29,365 bases of DNA from CAYMRB01 sp964392615 (GCA_964392615.1 CAYMRB010000069.1:1-29365); one strand, 5' to 3'; positions 1 through 8,537 are shown, counted from the first letter of the stretch. Translations and numbers: made by a program. The notes: a model not told the origin generated them from the letters alone.

Positions 1-73
1 GCGTCTCGAGCTCCTCGAGCGTGAGATTGCGGAGATCGTGGGGGTGATTGACGCGTTCCAGGACGCTGGACAT
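1..73 (-). CDS. dxs: 1-deoxy-D-xylulose-5-phosphate synthase, N-terminal fragment (probable)
   Basis: Only the first 24 codons are inside the window; the gene continues past base 1. The ATG (71-73) is preceded by a strong GGAGGAG ribosome site about 5 bases upstream. The peptide contains LERVNHPHDLRNLTLEELE, which matches the usual start of DXS proteins (a leucine-rich 'L..I..P.DL..L...EL..L' helix). DXS condenses pyruvate and glyceraldehyde-3-phosphate with thiamine diphosphate in the cytosol, the first step of the MEP isoprenoid pathway. It lies 143 bases downstream of the GT39-like gene on the same strand. The call rests on a short N-terminal pattern, so it is probable and not certain; the catalytic region is not visible. 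Confidence 0.65.
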   Translation of the reverse strand, partial: MSSVLERVNHPHDLRNLTLEELET

Positions 74-216
74 GTCGACTCCTCCGAGGGCGAGGCGGCG
101 GCGTGTGTCGCCACTCTCATTGCGCATCTTGCTCGGCGTTCGGACGACTGTAAACCCGGATTCCCGACGCGGCCTTCACGCGGAACTCGCGCTCGGAGCC
201 CTTCTTCGACGGACTG

Positions 217-1803
217 CTAGTGGCCCGTCGGGCTGCCGGGCGGCGAAACCTCGAGCACCCACGCGTCGCGCCGGGACCCGCCGTCGTCGCTGAACTCGCA
301 CGTCCGCGTCGTGCGACCGCTATCCACCAGAGTGCGGATCGGTTCCAATCTGCGGAGCTCGCGGGCCCGCAGGATGATGAAGTGGCGGCCGGTCCAAGTC
401 GTCGGTTCGACGGTGTCGATCGCCTGTTCTTCGAGGCCGTGTACGAACGTCGGGTAGAAGTACGGGTCGTGCAGGGTGTCGTGCTCGTCGAGGTTCTGCG
501 CGCACCACTCTCCCGCGCGCAGGACGTTTCTGTACGCGTCATGGAGCGGACGCGGCAGGAGGGACGGCAGAGAGAGGCCGAGCGACAGGACGAGCGCGAC
601 CGCGGGAAGCGATCGCAGCAGCCGAGCGACCATGCGCGGCCACGCCGCGGGAACTCGCGGGGCGAGCCGCTCGCCGAGGAGCTGCACGCCGCTCATGCCG
701 AAGCCGATGACGATCGGCAGCACGGGGAGGAGGTACCGGCCGTCCGCGTATCCGACCTCGAGCTGCAGCGCGATGAACACGCCGAGGTAGACGCCGACGG
801 CGACGACGCAGAAGAGCAGGCTCGTCGTCCACCGTCTCCACCACGTGAACGCGACGGCGGCGATCGCGGCAGCGCCCAGGTGATAGAACTGCAGCTGTTG
901 CCCGAGCATCTCCAGGTACTGCACCGCCGACCGGAAGAGGGTCTGATCGGCCTCCTGGATCTTGATCGCCAGCGGGACGTAGGGGAGCGCGCGAGCCGGG
1001 TCGAGGAGCGACGCGTTGAGGAGGACGTTCGCGACCGGCTTCGGGCTGATGCGACCGTAAACCGCGAGGAACGCGACGATCACGGTCGAGAACGCGACGA
1101 CATAGGCCACGACAGCCGCTCCCGTGCGCCAGACTGTCCACGGTCGAACGTGGTCGTCGACGTCGCGGTCGATCCAACGCTGCAGTACGAAGCCCGTCGC
1201 CACAGCGCCGACGAACGTCACCGGCAGGCTGAGAGCATCGACGCGAGCGCAATAGGCGACGCAGCCGATGAGGCCGGCGATGAGGCAATCGACGACGCTG
1301 CGTCGGTCGATCCCGCGGACGATCCAGGCCGCCGATAGCACCCAGAACGCCGCGAATGCCGGATCGGACAGCACGTCAGCGCAGAGCCACGCCGGACGCG
1401 GCAGCACCACGAAGGACAGCGTCCCACAGAAGGCTCCCGACGGGCCCGCGAGCCGGCGCACGAGAAGCCAGGTCGCGACGACCAGCACGAGCCCGAAGGC
1501 CGCTGAGGTCACCTGCGCGAGGACGATTCGAGCACGAGGCGAGCTCAACCCGACCGTATCGCCGAGTCGAAACGCGGCGTAGGTGGCAAGGGGATAGCCC
1601 GGGTGGTCGACCGACGTGCGCAAGACGTCCCGCCACGGCTCGGTCTCGAGTCGCAGAGCGAAACGCAGATAGCGGCTGCCGTCGCGAGCCGGGATGACGG
1701 AGCGACCGATCACGTACGACTGCACGGCGACGTAGACCACGAGAATGATCGCGAGCGGCAGCCAGCGCCGCGCTGCTCGGCTCGATTGCGCGGGCACTAC
1801 CAT
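217..1803 (-). CDS. GT39/PMT-like polytopic membrane glycosyltransferase
   Basis: This 528-residue protein has about ten hydrophobic segments separated by short loops. After the first membrane helix comes an acidic loop (PARDGSRYLRFA) and then HPGYPL, the layout seen in ArnT/PMT-type (GT39, GT-C fold) enzymes that move a sugar from a polyprenyl-phosphate donor on the outer face of the inner membrane. The acceptor cannot be told from sequence. The chosen ATG is at 1801-1803. A GTG at 1813-1815 overlaps the stop of the upstream GT4 gene (GTGA) and is a real alternative. No Shine-Dalgarno site clearly decides between them. The gene is translationally close to the GT4 glycosyltransferase and likely in the same transcript. 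The soluble C-terminal 110 residues after the last helix are unassigned. Confidence 0.8.
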   Translation of the reverse strand: MVVPAQSSRAARRWLPLAIILVVYVAVQSYVIGRSVIPARDGSRYLRFALRLETEPWRDVLRTSVDHPGYPLATYAAFRLGDTVGLSSPRARIVLAQVTSAAFGLVLVVATWLLVRRLAGPSGAFCGTLSFVVLPRPAWLCADVLSDPAFAAFWVLSAAWIVRGIDRRSVVDCLIAGLIGCVAYCARVDALSLPVTFVGAVATGFVLQRWIDRDVDDHVRPWTVWRTGAAVVAYVVAFSTVIVAFLAVYGRISPKPVANVLLNASLLDPARALPYVPLAIKIQEADQTLFRSAVQYLEMLGQQLQFYHLGAAAIAAVAFTWWRRWTTSLLFCVVAVGVYLGVFIALQLEVGYADGRYLLPVLPIVIGFGMSGVQLLGERLAPRVPAAWPRMVARLLRSLPAVALVLSLGLSLPSLLPRPLHDAYRNVLRAGEWCAQNLDEHDTLHDPYFYPTFVHGLEEQAIDTVEPTTWTGRHFIILRARELRRLEPIRTLVDSGRTTRTCEFSDDGGSRRDAWVLEVSPPGSPTGH

Positions 1804-1811
1804 CGCAGGGC

Positions 1812-2981
1812 TCACGATCCTTGGCTGACGAGAGTGCGGCTCGAGCGTCCGGTGGCGCCGAGCGTCTCTGCGTAGACTTGCGACGTCGCGTCGAGCATGC
1901 GGCCGAGAGTGTGCCTTTCCTCGCAAGTGTGGCGCGCGATCGAGCCCAGCCGCTGCCGTTCGCCCGGATCGCTCGCGAGGCGCAGTAGGGCTGACGCGAC
2001 GTCACCGGGCCGTCGGCGTGGCACGAGAATGCCGCCGCCGTCCGATCCCACGAGAGTCTCGACGCCGCCGACCCGTGTGGCCACGATCGGCAACCCGGCT
2101 GCCATCGCCTCGAGGATCGACAGCGGCAGGCTCTCCCAGTGCGACGTCAAGCAGAACACATCCATGGCCTCGAGCCACATCCGCGCGTTGTCGCGGTCGC
2201 CGAGGAACGTGAACGGCAGGTTCGCGCGAAGGGCGTGGGCCTCGGTGCGGGCGCGCAGCGGTCCGTCTCCGACGACCAGGAAGTGCACGTCGTCGCGTTG
2301 CGCACACACCGCCTCCGCTGCTGCAACGAGGTCATGTGGCGCCTTCGGCGCGCTCAACCGGCATACCGTGCCGATGAGCGTCACGTTGGGAGCGACGCCG
2401 ATCTCGCGCCGCAGCTCGTTGCGCGATCGCAGCGGCTCGTGCGGGCTGATCGCGTGGGGGATCACCCGCGTCCGGTCAGCCGCCGTCGAGTCGAGCGCCG
2501 CGATCGCTCCGCGAGTGCTCTCGCTCAGCGCGATGATCCGCTCGGCGGCTCGCACCGTGCGCGCCTCGGCCGCCCGCGCGAAGCGGGCGAGAATCGGTCC
2601 ACGCGGCACGTTCACGGACAGCCCGTGCTCCGTGTACACGAGCGGCGGCATCGACGCGCGCGCCACGCCGGCCAGCGACAGGGCGAACCCGGCGCGCGAG
2701 CCGTGGGCGTGGACAAGATCGAAGCGCTCGCGGCTCAGCATGCGGCGAAGATCGCGGACGAGCTTCACCTGCAGGCGTCGGCGCATGAACGGGAGCGTCA
2801 CCACCTCGATGTCGCGCGCGCGGGCGGCGTCGACGAGAGGTCCGGTCGGGTCGCACAGGAGCGTGAGGGACCATGCGCCGCGATCGAGCCCGTCGAGCAG
2901 CTGAAGCACGTGCGTCGTGCCGCCTCCGAGTTCGGCGGAAGCAATCGCGACAAGGACCTTCGGAATCTGCGTGACCGGCAA
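1812..2981 (-). CDS. GT4-family glycosyltransferase
   Basis: A 389-residue cytosolic GT-B glycosyltransferase that transfers a sugar from a nucleotide donor to a lipid-linked or glycan acceptor. The N-terminal half has the glycine-rich donor-side loop (SAELGGGTTHVLQLL, about residues 15-29) and HAHGSRAGF (91-99). The C-terminal half has the phosphate-binding Lys region (RLSAPKAPHDL), GDGPLR (238-243) and the family EX7E motif at E283 and E291 (ESLPLSILE), followed by AAGLPIVATRVGG. The start is a TTG at 2979-2981, chosen because AGGAAG lies six bases upstream and because the homologous core begins right there; the open frame continues upstream only as antisense of wecB. The next gene (GT39-like) begins nine bases beyond or overlaps the stop, indicating one operon. 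Exact sugar specificity is unknown. Confidence 0.9.
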   Translation of the reverse strand: MPVTQIPKVLVAIASAELGGGTTHVLQLLDGLDRGAWSLTLLCDPTGPLVDAARARDIEVVTLPFMRRRLQVKLVRDLRRMLSRERFDLVHAHGSRAGFALSLAGVARASMPPLVYTEHGLSVNVPRGPILARFARAAEARTVRAAERIIALSESTRGAIAALDSTAADRTRVIPHAISPHEPLRSRNELRREIGVAPNVTLIGTVCRLSAPKAPHDLVAAAEAVCAQRDDVHFLVVGDGPLRARTEAHALRANLPFTFLGDRDNARMWLEAMDVFCLTSHWESLPLSILEAMAAGLPIVATRVGGVETLVGSDGGGILVPRRRPGDVASALLRLASDPGERQRLGSIARHTCEERHTLGRMLDATSQVYAETLGATGRSSRTLVSQGS

Positions 2982-2987
2982 CGTGCG

Positions 2988-2993
2988 CTTCCT
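2988..2993 (-). promoter_or_regulatory. Ribosome binding site fixing a TTG start
   Basis: On the minus strand this reads AGGAAG with a six-base spacer to the TTG at 2979-2981. It decides the start of the GT4 gene, because the open frame itself runs far upstream through the opposite-strand wecB gene. Confidence 0.7.
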
Positions 2994-3058
2994 GGCGGCT
3001 CTCCGGTGATCGACGAGCGGTCCCGACACCCAACTGTCGTAGATAGGAGAAGCGTCGA

Positions 3059-3100
3059 GAGCTGTCAACAGCTCGCTGAAAAAGGGGCGCCCTTCTTTTC
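3059..3100. repeat. Two adjacent inverted repeats in a divergent promoter region
   Basis: Between the divergent GT4 (start 2981) and wecB (start 3216) genes there is a perfect 7-2-7 inverted repeat, GAGCTGT-CA-ACAGCTC (3059-3074). Four bases later comes a near-palindrome centred on GGGCGCCC with A-rich and T-rich ends (3078-3100). The A/T tracts stand out against the GC-rich surroundings. Since no gene ends here, a terminator is less likely than a protein-binding site or a leader structure for one of the two transcripts. Function is inferred from position only. The rest of the 234-base gap shows nothing I can name. Confidence 0.45.
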
Positions 3101-3215
3101 CGATTGCGCGCCGATGAGCCCCCTCTGTACCATGCGCGACTCGAATCGGGAGCGATCCCGACGATTTCGGCGCTCTTGCGGCGGACGGCACAGCGACAAG
3201 AGGGAGCGACAGGAC

Positions 3216-4328
3216 GTGGCAACCGGCACGGACCGCGTGCGCGTGGTGACGGTATTGGGCGCGCGGCCCCAGTTCGTCAAGGCGGCCGTCGTGTCGGCGG
3301 CGTTCGCGGGCTCCGGCGTCGACGAGACGATCGTGCACACGGGGCAGCACTTCGACGCGCGCATGTCCGACGTCTTCTTCGAGGAGCTCGGTCTCGCGGC
3401 GCCGCGGCATCACCTCGGCATCGGCGGCTTGTCCCACGGCGCGATGACCGGTCGCATGCTCGAGGCGCTCGAGGAGCTGCTCGTCGCCGACCGGCCCGAT
3501 TGGGTGCTCGTCTACGGCGACACGAACTCGACTCTCGCCGCAGCCCTTGCCGCGTCGAAGCTCCACGTGCCCGTGGCGCACGTCGAAGCGGGGATGCGCT
3601 CGTTCAATCGACGCATGCCCGAGGAGGTCAACCGCGTGTTGACCGATCACGTGTCGCGGCTCCTGCTCGTCACCAGCGAGGCTCCCGCGCGCCTGCTCGA
3701 GCGCGAGGGGATCACCGAGGGCGTGCACGTCGTCGGCGATGTGATGCTCGACGCGCAACATGCGTACGCGGATTCGGCGCGGCGCACCGGTGTACGCGCG
3801 CGTCTCGGCCTGACCGACGGAGGCTATGGCGTCGTCACGTGGCACCGCGCGGAGAACACGGACGACCGGAATCGACTGCGGAGTGTCGCGACCGCGCTGC
3901 GGGAGGTCGCCGCGCACGTGCCGCTCGTCCTGCCGCTGCATCCGCGCACGCGCGCGGCACTCGACGCTGCCGGTGAGCGCATCGACGCGCCAGGCCTGCG
4001 AACGATCGAGCCTATCGGCTACCTCGAGATGCAGGACCTCGAGGCGGGCGCGGCGCTGATTCTGACCGACTCGGGCGGCGTGCAGAAGGAAGCGCTCTAC
4101 CACGCCGTGCCGTGCGTGACGATGCGCGACGAGACGGAGTGGACCGAGACGGTCGAGCTCGGCTGGAACTCGCTGGTCGGAGCCGACGCCGAGGCGATCG
4201 TCGCAGCGACCCGTGCGGCGCTCGATCGCGGACCGCCCCAGCAGGAGCCGCCGTCGGTCTACGGCGATGGCCGCGCGGCGCAGCGCATCGCCGCGTTGTT
4301 GCGAGGCGAGTCGTTCGAGTCGATCTAG
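3216..4328 (+). CDS. wecB: UDP-N-acetylglucosamine 2-epimerase (non-hydrolysing)
   Basis: A 370-residue cytosolic enzyme interconverting UDP-GlcNAc and UDP-ManNAc, supplying ManNAc-type sugars for surface polysaccharides. Family motifs appear in order: GARPQFVK (15-22), HTGQH (41-45), GDTNST (101-106), HVEAGMRS (122-129), PEEVNR (135-140), WHRAEN, HPRT, TDSGGVQKEA and RDETEWTET. The acidic residues of HVEAG and PEEVNR and the His of HRAEN correspond to the catalytic set described for E. coli WecB. The length is normal for the family. The start is GTG at 3216, with GGGAG nine bases upstream. The stop TAG (4326-4328) sits inside a CTAG palindrome that also provides the stop of the convergent gene. 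It is divergent from the GT4/GT39 operon. The gene symbol denotes the family; the final product sugar is not known. Confidence 0.93.
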   Translation: MATGTDRVRVVTVLGARPQFVKAAVVSAAFAGSGVDETIVHTGQHFDARMSDVFFEELGLAAPRHHLGIGGLSHGAMTGRMLEALEELLVADRPDWVLVYGDTNSTLAAALAASKLHVPVAHVEAGMRSFNRRMPEEVNRVLTDHVSRLLLVTSEAPARLLEREGITEGVHVVGDVMLDAQHAYADSARRTGVRARLGLTDGGYGVVTWHRAENTDDRNRLRSVATALREVAAHVPLVLPLHPRTRAALDAAGERIDAPGLRTIEPIGYLEMQDLEAGAALILTDSGGVQKEALYHAVPCVTMRDETEWTETVELGWNSLVGADAEAIVAATRAALDRGPPQQEPPSVYGDGRAAQRIAALLRGESFESI

Positions 4329-5845
4329 AGCGCTCGCCCGACGAGCAGGCCCGCGACGAACGCCACGAGCGTCGCGACGGCGGTCGTGATCGCGCAAGCG
4401 AGCAGCGCGCGACGCTGAGTCGACCGCAGGATTCCCTGCATGCGCTCTTCCGAGCGATACAGCAGGTGCTCCTCCATCGGCTCGAGACGGGACACGCCGT
4501 AGATGGTCTCGGCGGACTTGGCCATCGCCTCGTGCAGGACGCGCGGCAGCTCGTACTGAAATGACACGAGGCGCTCGGCCACCATCGCGTCGTGGCGCCT
4601 CTGCGCGGCGAGCTCGCGCTCGAGCGCTACGGCGTCGTCAGCCGTCCCCTCCGACCCATCCGTCGTCCGGTCGTCGTCGCTCGACACGGCGATGTTCTCC
4701 CGTTGCGTTCGCGCCTCGATCGCGCGCTCGATCGTACTGGCAAAGCCGCCGTACGTGAACTCCTCCCGCGTGCCGATCTCGTCCCACGCGCGATCGGCGA
4801 TCTCCTGCAGCAAGCGGTGATCGCGCAGCTGCTCGACGACCTCGTCGACGTTCGAGAAGTCCGGCGCTACCGGGATGTAGTGCCTCCCGGCCTCGAGGAT
4901 GCCCTTGTACTCGCCCTCGACGAGCACCTGGGCCGTTCGCGTGATGATCGCCTCGAAGTGCCGCGGCGTGGTGGTCAACAGCCCGTGTCCGTCCCAGCCG
5001 TCGGGCAGCTCGGCTGCGAATTCGTCGAATGTCGCGTCCGGGCGTGCATCGATGAACCGCTCGAGTCGCGCGGTCACTTCGCCGTACCAGTCGATCGCGC
5101 TGTATCCGCCCTCCACCCCGAGCACCGCGCGGCTCGACGCGAGGAAGTCGAGCCATTGCGCGCCGAGAATCGTGTCCTCGGCGCGTGTCGACACGTCGCA
5201 GACGAGTCCAGCCGCGCGGGCCGGATCGCCGACCGCCGTGGCGATGCGGTGCTTGAGTTGCCCGTGCCGCCCGACAAAGTACGGTATCTGTCGCGCGCGG
5301 TAGACGAGGTCCTTCGAGCGCTCAGCGATCGGCGTAGTTTTGTCGGCCTGCAATGCCGCGGCACGAGTATCGATGTAGCCGGGCAAGCACGACACGATGT
5401 CCGCCCTCTGGCGTGTCAGCGGGTAGAGCGGCCGATCCTCGCGGTGGTGCACACTGCAAACGACCGACACATCGAGTGCAACGAGCCAATCGTCCAGCAC
5501 GCCCGCCAAGTGCCCTTCGTCCTGTGGAATCGCGACCTTCACGCAGCGTAGGTCGCGGATCCAATCGAAGCAGCGGCTCCAACGAAAGAACGGCAGCCCG
5601 AGTCCTCGCATACCGAGGAACGTGTAGTGGAGGATCGCGGCGACGAACTCCTGGCTCGAGGCGGCAGGCGGCGGCGGGAGGTGGTCGAGGTCGACGCGTG
5701 TCCAGTCCGGCGCGACCTCCCACGTGTTGTGGTAGACGAGGTCGTGGCCGTGATCGCTCGTCTCGAGACAGCGAAGGTGGTCGAACACCGTTGCTCTCGA
5801 GTTCTCGAAGCTCTCGGCATGGTGGTAGATGACGAGAATGCGCAT
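4325..5845 (-). CDS. CgeB-like glycosyltransferase with C-terminal membrane anchor (paralogue 1)
   Basis: A 506-residue protein of the CgeB-like glycosyltransferase group (GT-B, Glyco_trans_1_2-type C-terminal half). The N-terminus MRILVIYHHAESF begins a Rossmann-like strand. Shared with the two other paralogues in the window are GRHGQLKHRIA, LGVEGGYSAIDWYGE, TPRHFEAIITRT, LVEGEYKGILEAGRHY, DFSNVDEVVEQLRD and a final aromatic/glycine block (FTYGGFAS). Downstream of the catalytic core are a charged, probably coiled-coil stretch (about 395-425) and a single hydrophobic helix near residues 480-502, ending two to four residues from the C-terminus. This looks tail-anchored in the inner membrane. 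It is the last gene of a four-gene operon, three bases after the sulfotransferase. Donor and acceptor are unknown; the assignment rests on motif pattern. Confidence 0.8.
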   Translation of the reverse strand: MRILVIYHHAESFENSRATVFDHLRCLETSDHGHDLVYHNTWEVAPDWTRVDLDHLPPPPAASSQEFVAAILHYTFLGMRGLGLPFFRWSRCFDWIRDLRCVKVAIPQDEGHLAGVLDDWLVALDVSVVCSVHHREDRPLYPLTRQRADIVSCLPGYIDTRAAALQADKTTPIAERSKDLVYRARQIPYFVGRHGQLKHRIATAVGDPARAAGLVCDVSTRAEDTILGAQWLDFLASSRAVLGVEGGYSAIDWYGEVTARLERFIDARPDATFDEFAAELPDGWDGHGLLTTTPRHFEAIITRTAQVLVEGEYKGILEAGRHYIPVAPDFSNVDEVVEQLRDHRLLQEIADRAWDEIGTREEFTYGGFASTIERAIEARTQRENIAVSSDDDRTTDGSEGTADDAVALERELAAQRRHDAMVAERLVSFQYELPRVLHEAMAKSAETIYGVSRLEPMEEHLLYRSEERMQGILRSTQRRALLACAITTAVATLVAFVAGLLVGRAL

Positions 5846-5848
5846 CGG

Positions 5849-6832
5849 CTACACGGACCGATCGTCGTGGGGGTAGAGATCCGCGCGAAAGCGATCGTCG
5901 GCGTGCTCGTCGATGTACCGCCGGATGCGCTCGCGGTCCTCGTCCATGTCCGTCGGTCCGTCGGACGCCCGAATTGCCGGCAGCGACGGGCTGCCGACTC
6001 GACGGATACGAGGCTCGCGCGCCGCGAAGAACTGCTCCAAGCGATCGAGCTCTTCCTCGGGTCGTGCGCAGAGGTCCTCGTACCACACGTCGATGTGGCG
6101 GCCGGGGCAGTGCGCCGCGAAGTCCGCTTCCATGGCGCGATTGTACGCAACCTGCTGCTCGACGACCTGCTCCCAATACGGCCGCTTCCGGATGTCGTCG
6201 CAATCGGCGGTCGTCGCCGAGTTCCAGTGCTCGGGAGAACCGCGACGGTAACGCGCTTCGAGATCGGACACCGCGCTCGCATGGAGATCGCGGCGCACGC
6301 GAACGAAGCGCAGGTTCGCGAAGAGGCGCGACCAGGCCTCGATGCGGAAGCAATTCCACGCGTTCTTCGTCAGGACCGGCTTGCCGGTGACACACCACAG
6401 CGCCTTCATCGACGCGACCAGATGCTCTTCCCGGCCCGGGAGCACCTGCGAGCTGCGGGTCTGAGACGGCTGCTCGCCGCCGAACCACTGACGGAAGACG
6501 AAGGACGCCTCCGACACGCCGAGCGGGCCCTGCGTCTTGCCGTACGCGCTTTCGAAGCTCGCTGCCGATTCGGCGCCGGTGTCGAGAGCGTCGCGCAGTG
6601 CCCTGTCGAGAAGCGCTCCGACGATCGGATGCGCGGCGAACTCGTCGTTGACGAGGTTCGAAAACGGCCACACGTCGAACCCTTGCGCGAGGACCTGGTA
6701 GACGAGCGTGCTGCCGGTCCGCGGTGACGCGACGATGAACACGAGCGGCACATCGGCCGCATCGATGGACTCCGCGTACCGTGCGAAGAGCCGCGCCTCG
6801 AGCGTTCGAAACCTCGCCGACTCTACGGACAT
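5849..6832 (-). CDS. Sulfotransferase family protein
   Basis: A 327-residue PAPS-dependent sulfotransferase candidate that would add sulfate to a glycan or related acceptor. The 5'-phosphosulfate loop is visible as VASPRTGSTLVYQVL (loop residues 36-43) and the 3'-phosphate-binding region as FVRVRRDLHASAVSDLE (about 174-190), where Arg and Ser are the expected ligands. Length is typical of the bacterial Sulfotransfer_3-type group. There is no signal peptide, so it should act in the cytosol. The first ten bases overlap the end of the SGNH hydrolase gene, and the stop is three bases before the CgeB-like gene, so translation is probably coupled. Its place between a hydrolase/acyltransferase-fold enzyme and a glycosyltransferase suggests that the polymer made here is sulfated; that is inference. 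Confidence 0.87.
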   Translation of the reverse strand: MSVESARFRTLEARLFARYAESIDAADVPLVFIVASPRTGSTLVYQVLAQGFDVWPFSNLVNDEFAAHPIVGALLDRALRDALDTGAESAASFESAYGKTQGPLGVSEASFVFRQWFGGEQPSQTRSSQVLPGREEHLVASMKALWCVTGKPVLTKNAWNCFRIEAWSRLFANLRFVRVRRDLHASAVSDLEARYRRGSPEHWNSATTADCDDIRKRPYWEQVVEQQVAYNRAMEADFAAHCPGRHIDVWYEDLCARPEEELDRLEQFFAAREPRIRRVGSPSLPAIRASDGPTDMDEDRERIRRYIDEHADDRFRADLYPHDDRSV

Positions 6833-7506
6833 GCGAGGATCTCTTCGATGACCGCTTCCAGCTTCGGGCAGATCTCGAGGAAGTAGAGATCGTGCCCCTT
6901 CTCGCTCAGGTGCAGCAGATCCGGCGCGGGCCGCAGGAGCTCGAGCAGCCGGTCGCGCGACGATCCGACGTGCGCCTCGAACGTCCGCTCGATGTCATTG
7001 AGCACGACGCGATCGCCGAGGGCCGCTGCGACGTCGCGAATGACCGCGTTGTACCGCGCATTGCTCTCCTGGTACGTGATGCCGGCGTGCGGCAAGATGT
7101 CTCGATCGAGGGCGGTCGGGTGATTCGTGTTCAGCAGCACGCGCTGCGCGCCGAACGCGTACGCGCGTTCGACGATCTCCTCGAGGTTCGCCGCAAACGA
7201 TTTCGGGCTGACGCGCGGCAGGCCGCCATCGCTCTGCCAGTAATTGCAGTCGTTCATGCCGAACTGCACGATGACGACGTCGGGGCCCTGGGACTGCACC
7301 TCGTACGGCATGGACTCGAGGGCCTGACGCGTGATGCGACCGTTCGCGGATGCATTCGTCACGAGGATCTCGCGGCCGCGCTCCTCGCCGAGCTCGCTCA
7401 GCCGTGCGGAGATACGGGGCACCCAGCCGCGGTGAATCGACACGTGCTGTCCGACGCAGATCGAGTCGCCGAAGAAGAACGTGCGGATCGGCTGCGGGTC
7501 GCTCAT
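6823..7506 (-). CDS. SGNH/GDSL-family hydrolase (possible carbohydrate esterase or acyltransferase)
   Basis: A 227-residue SGNH-fold protein. Block I is FFGDSICVG with nucleophile Ser15, the oxyanion Gly lies in NASANGR (about 51-57), block III is FGMNDCN (82-88), and block V is DLLHLSEKGH with catalytic Asp196 and His199, so the full catalytic set is present. No signal peptide is seen, which points to cytosolic action, for example on acylated sugar intermediates. The ATG at 7504-7506 was chosen because it lies two bases after the stop of the upstream methyltransferase and at the normal family start; the open frame extends 19 codons further. The 3' end overlaps the sulfotransferase by ten bases. 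Substrate unknown: esterase, deacetylase and O-acyltransferase are all possible in this fold. Confidence 0.87.
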   Translation of the reverse strand: MSDPQPIRTFFFGDSICVGQHVSIHRGWVPRISARLSELGEERGREILVTNASANGRITRQALESMPYEVQSQGPDVVIVQFGMNDCNYWQSDGGLPRVSPKSFAANLEEIVERAYAFGAQRVLLNTNHPTALDRDILPHAGITYQESNARYNAVIRDVAAALGDRVVLNDIERTFEAHVGSSRDRLLELLRPAPDLLHLSEKGHDLYFLEICPKLEAVIEEILACP

Positions 7507-7508
7507 CG

Positions 7509-8537
7509 CTACGACTCCTTGCTCGCACCTCCGAAGAGGCGCGACAGCATTTTCGACCACCACGGCTCAACGGGCGGTCGCAGGCGCATCTCGAATTGCC
7601 GGAAGACCGCCTTGAAGAACCACAGGAGCCATCGCTCGCCGCGCGGCAGGGCTTCGAAGCGACGCTGGCGGCGGGCGGCTTCGCGCTCCGATACGCCCGC
7701 CGTCAGAAAGTACCGCCGCGTCAGCGCGTTGAACAGGAAGCGCGGCAGCCTGCGCTCGAGCGCGAAGATCAGCGGGTAGCGCAGGTCGGGAAAAGTCGAC
7801 TGCGACCGCCGGATCTCGAAGCGATGCCAGAGCTGGGCGTGCGTGTACGCGTTGAAGCTGCGCAAGTGCGTGAACTCGAACTCCGAGTTCGCGTATGGCT
7901 CGAGGTTCTCCTCCCACGGGATGTGGACGAGGATCTGCGTCGCCGGTGTCGATATCGCCGCCAGGATCTCGACGAGCTTCTCGGGGTGTAGCAGGTGCTC
8001 GAGGATATCCGCGATGATCACGATGTCGAAGAATCCCGCCTTGAAAGGCAGAAACTCGGCATCGCCCTGCACCCTGACGAGATCGTCCGCAGGCGCCGCC
8101 TTCTCGAGATGTGTCCGAGCGATATCGAACGCGACACGAAGCTCGGCGTCGATCTCGCGCAGGTACGCGGCGTGGCTGGAGCCGATGTCGAGGACCCTCT
8201 TGCCGCGGTGGTCGCGCCCGGCGAATTTCAGGAGGGCGTGGTGACGGTGCGCGACGTTGTCCGCCGCGTACTTGTTCGTCGCGAAGAAGTTCTTCGCGAC
8301 CCGCTCGTAGTTCTCCTGGTATCGCTCGCGGCGCTCGTCGTCGTAGGACGGCAGGAGGTCGGGGATGTCGTTTCGGATCTCGAAATCGCGACCGCACGCC
8401 GCACAGCGCAGAGCGTCTTCTGACTCGTCGAGATCGCCGCGGCACTCCGGACAGACGCAAAAATCGCTGTAGCGGTACTTCACAGCCGGCGCTGGCCGAT
8501 CATTGAGGGGCAAATGCGGGTCCACCCGAGCTGGCAC
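7509..8537 (-). CDS. Class I SAM methyltransferase with N-terminal zinc ribbon
   Basis: A protein of up to 342 residues. The N-terminus carries a Trm112-like zinc ribbon with two Cys pairs (CPEC and CAAC about 20 residues apart) and the IPDLLP turn that usually follows it. A class I methyltransferase domain comes next: motif I VLDIGSSHAAYL, the acidic residue in VAFDIA, DIVIIADILEHL (motif IV region) and a post-motif LVHIPWEENLEPY. Such proteins often methylate sugars or glycan ends in polysaccharide clusters. The start is uncertain: GTG at 8535-8537 has GGAGAG 11 bases upstream, while GTG at 8481-8483 is nearer the domain but lacks a clear ribosome site. It heads the four-gene operon and is divergent from another methyltransferase, with the intergenic repeat between them. 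Confidence 0.83.
   Translation of the reverse strand: MPARVDPHLPLNDRPAPAVKYRYSDFCVCPECRGDLDESEDALRCAACGRDFEIRNDIPDLLPSYDDERRERYQENYERVAKNFFATNKYAADNVAHRHHALLKFAGRDHRGKRVLDIGSSHAAYLREIDAELRVAFDIARTHLEKAAPADDLVRVQGDAEFLPFKAGFFDIVIIADILEHLLHPEKLVEILAAISTPATQILVHIPWEENLEPYANSEFEFTHLRSFNAYTHAQLWHRFEIRRSQSTFPDLRYPLIFALERRLPRFLFNALTRRYFLTAGVSEREAARRQRRFEALPRGERWLLWFFKAVFRQFEMRLRPPVEPWWSKMLSRLFGGASKES

Noticed and set aside
3078..3100. Palindrome with T-run as an intrinsic terminator
   Set aside because: It lies between two divergent gene starts where no transcript needs to end.
2982..4397. Long minus-strand open frame continuing upstream of the GT4 gene
   Set aside because: It is antisense to wecB, has no family motifs and is Arg/His-rich as expected of a GC-rich shadow frame; the strong ribosome site at 2988-2993 sets the true start.
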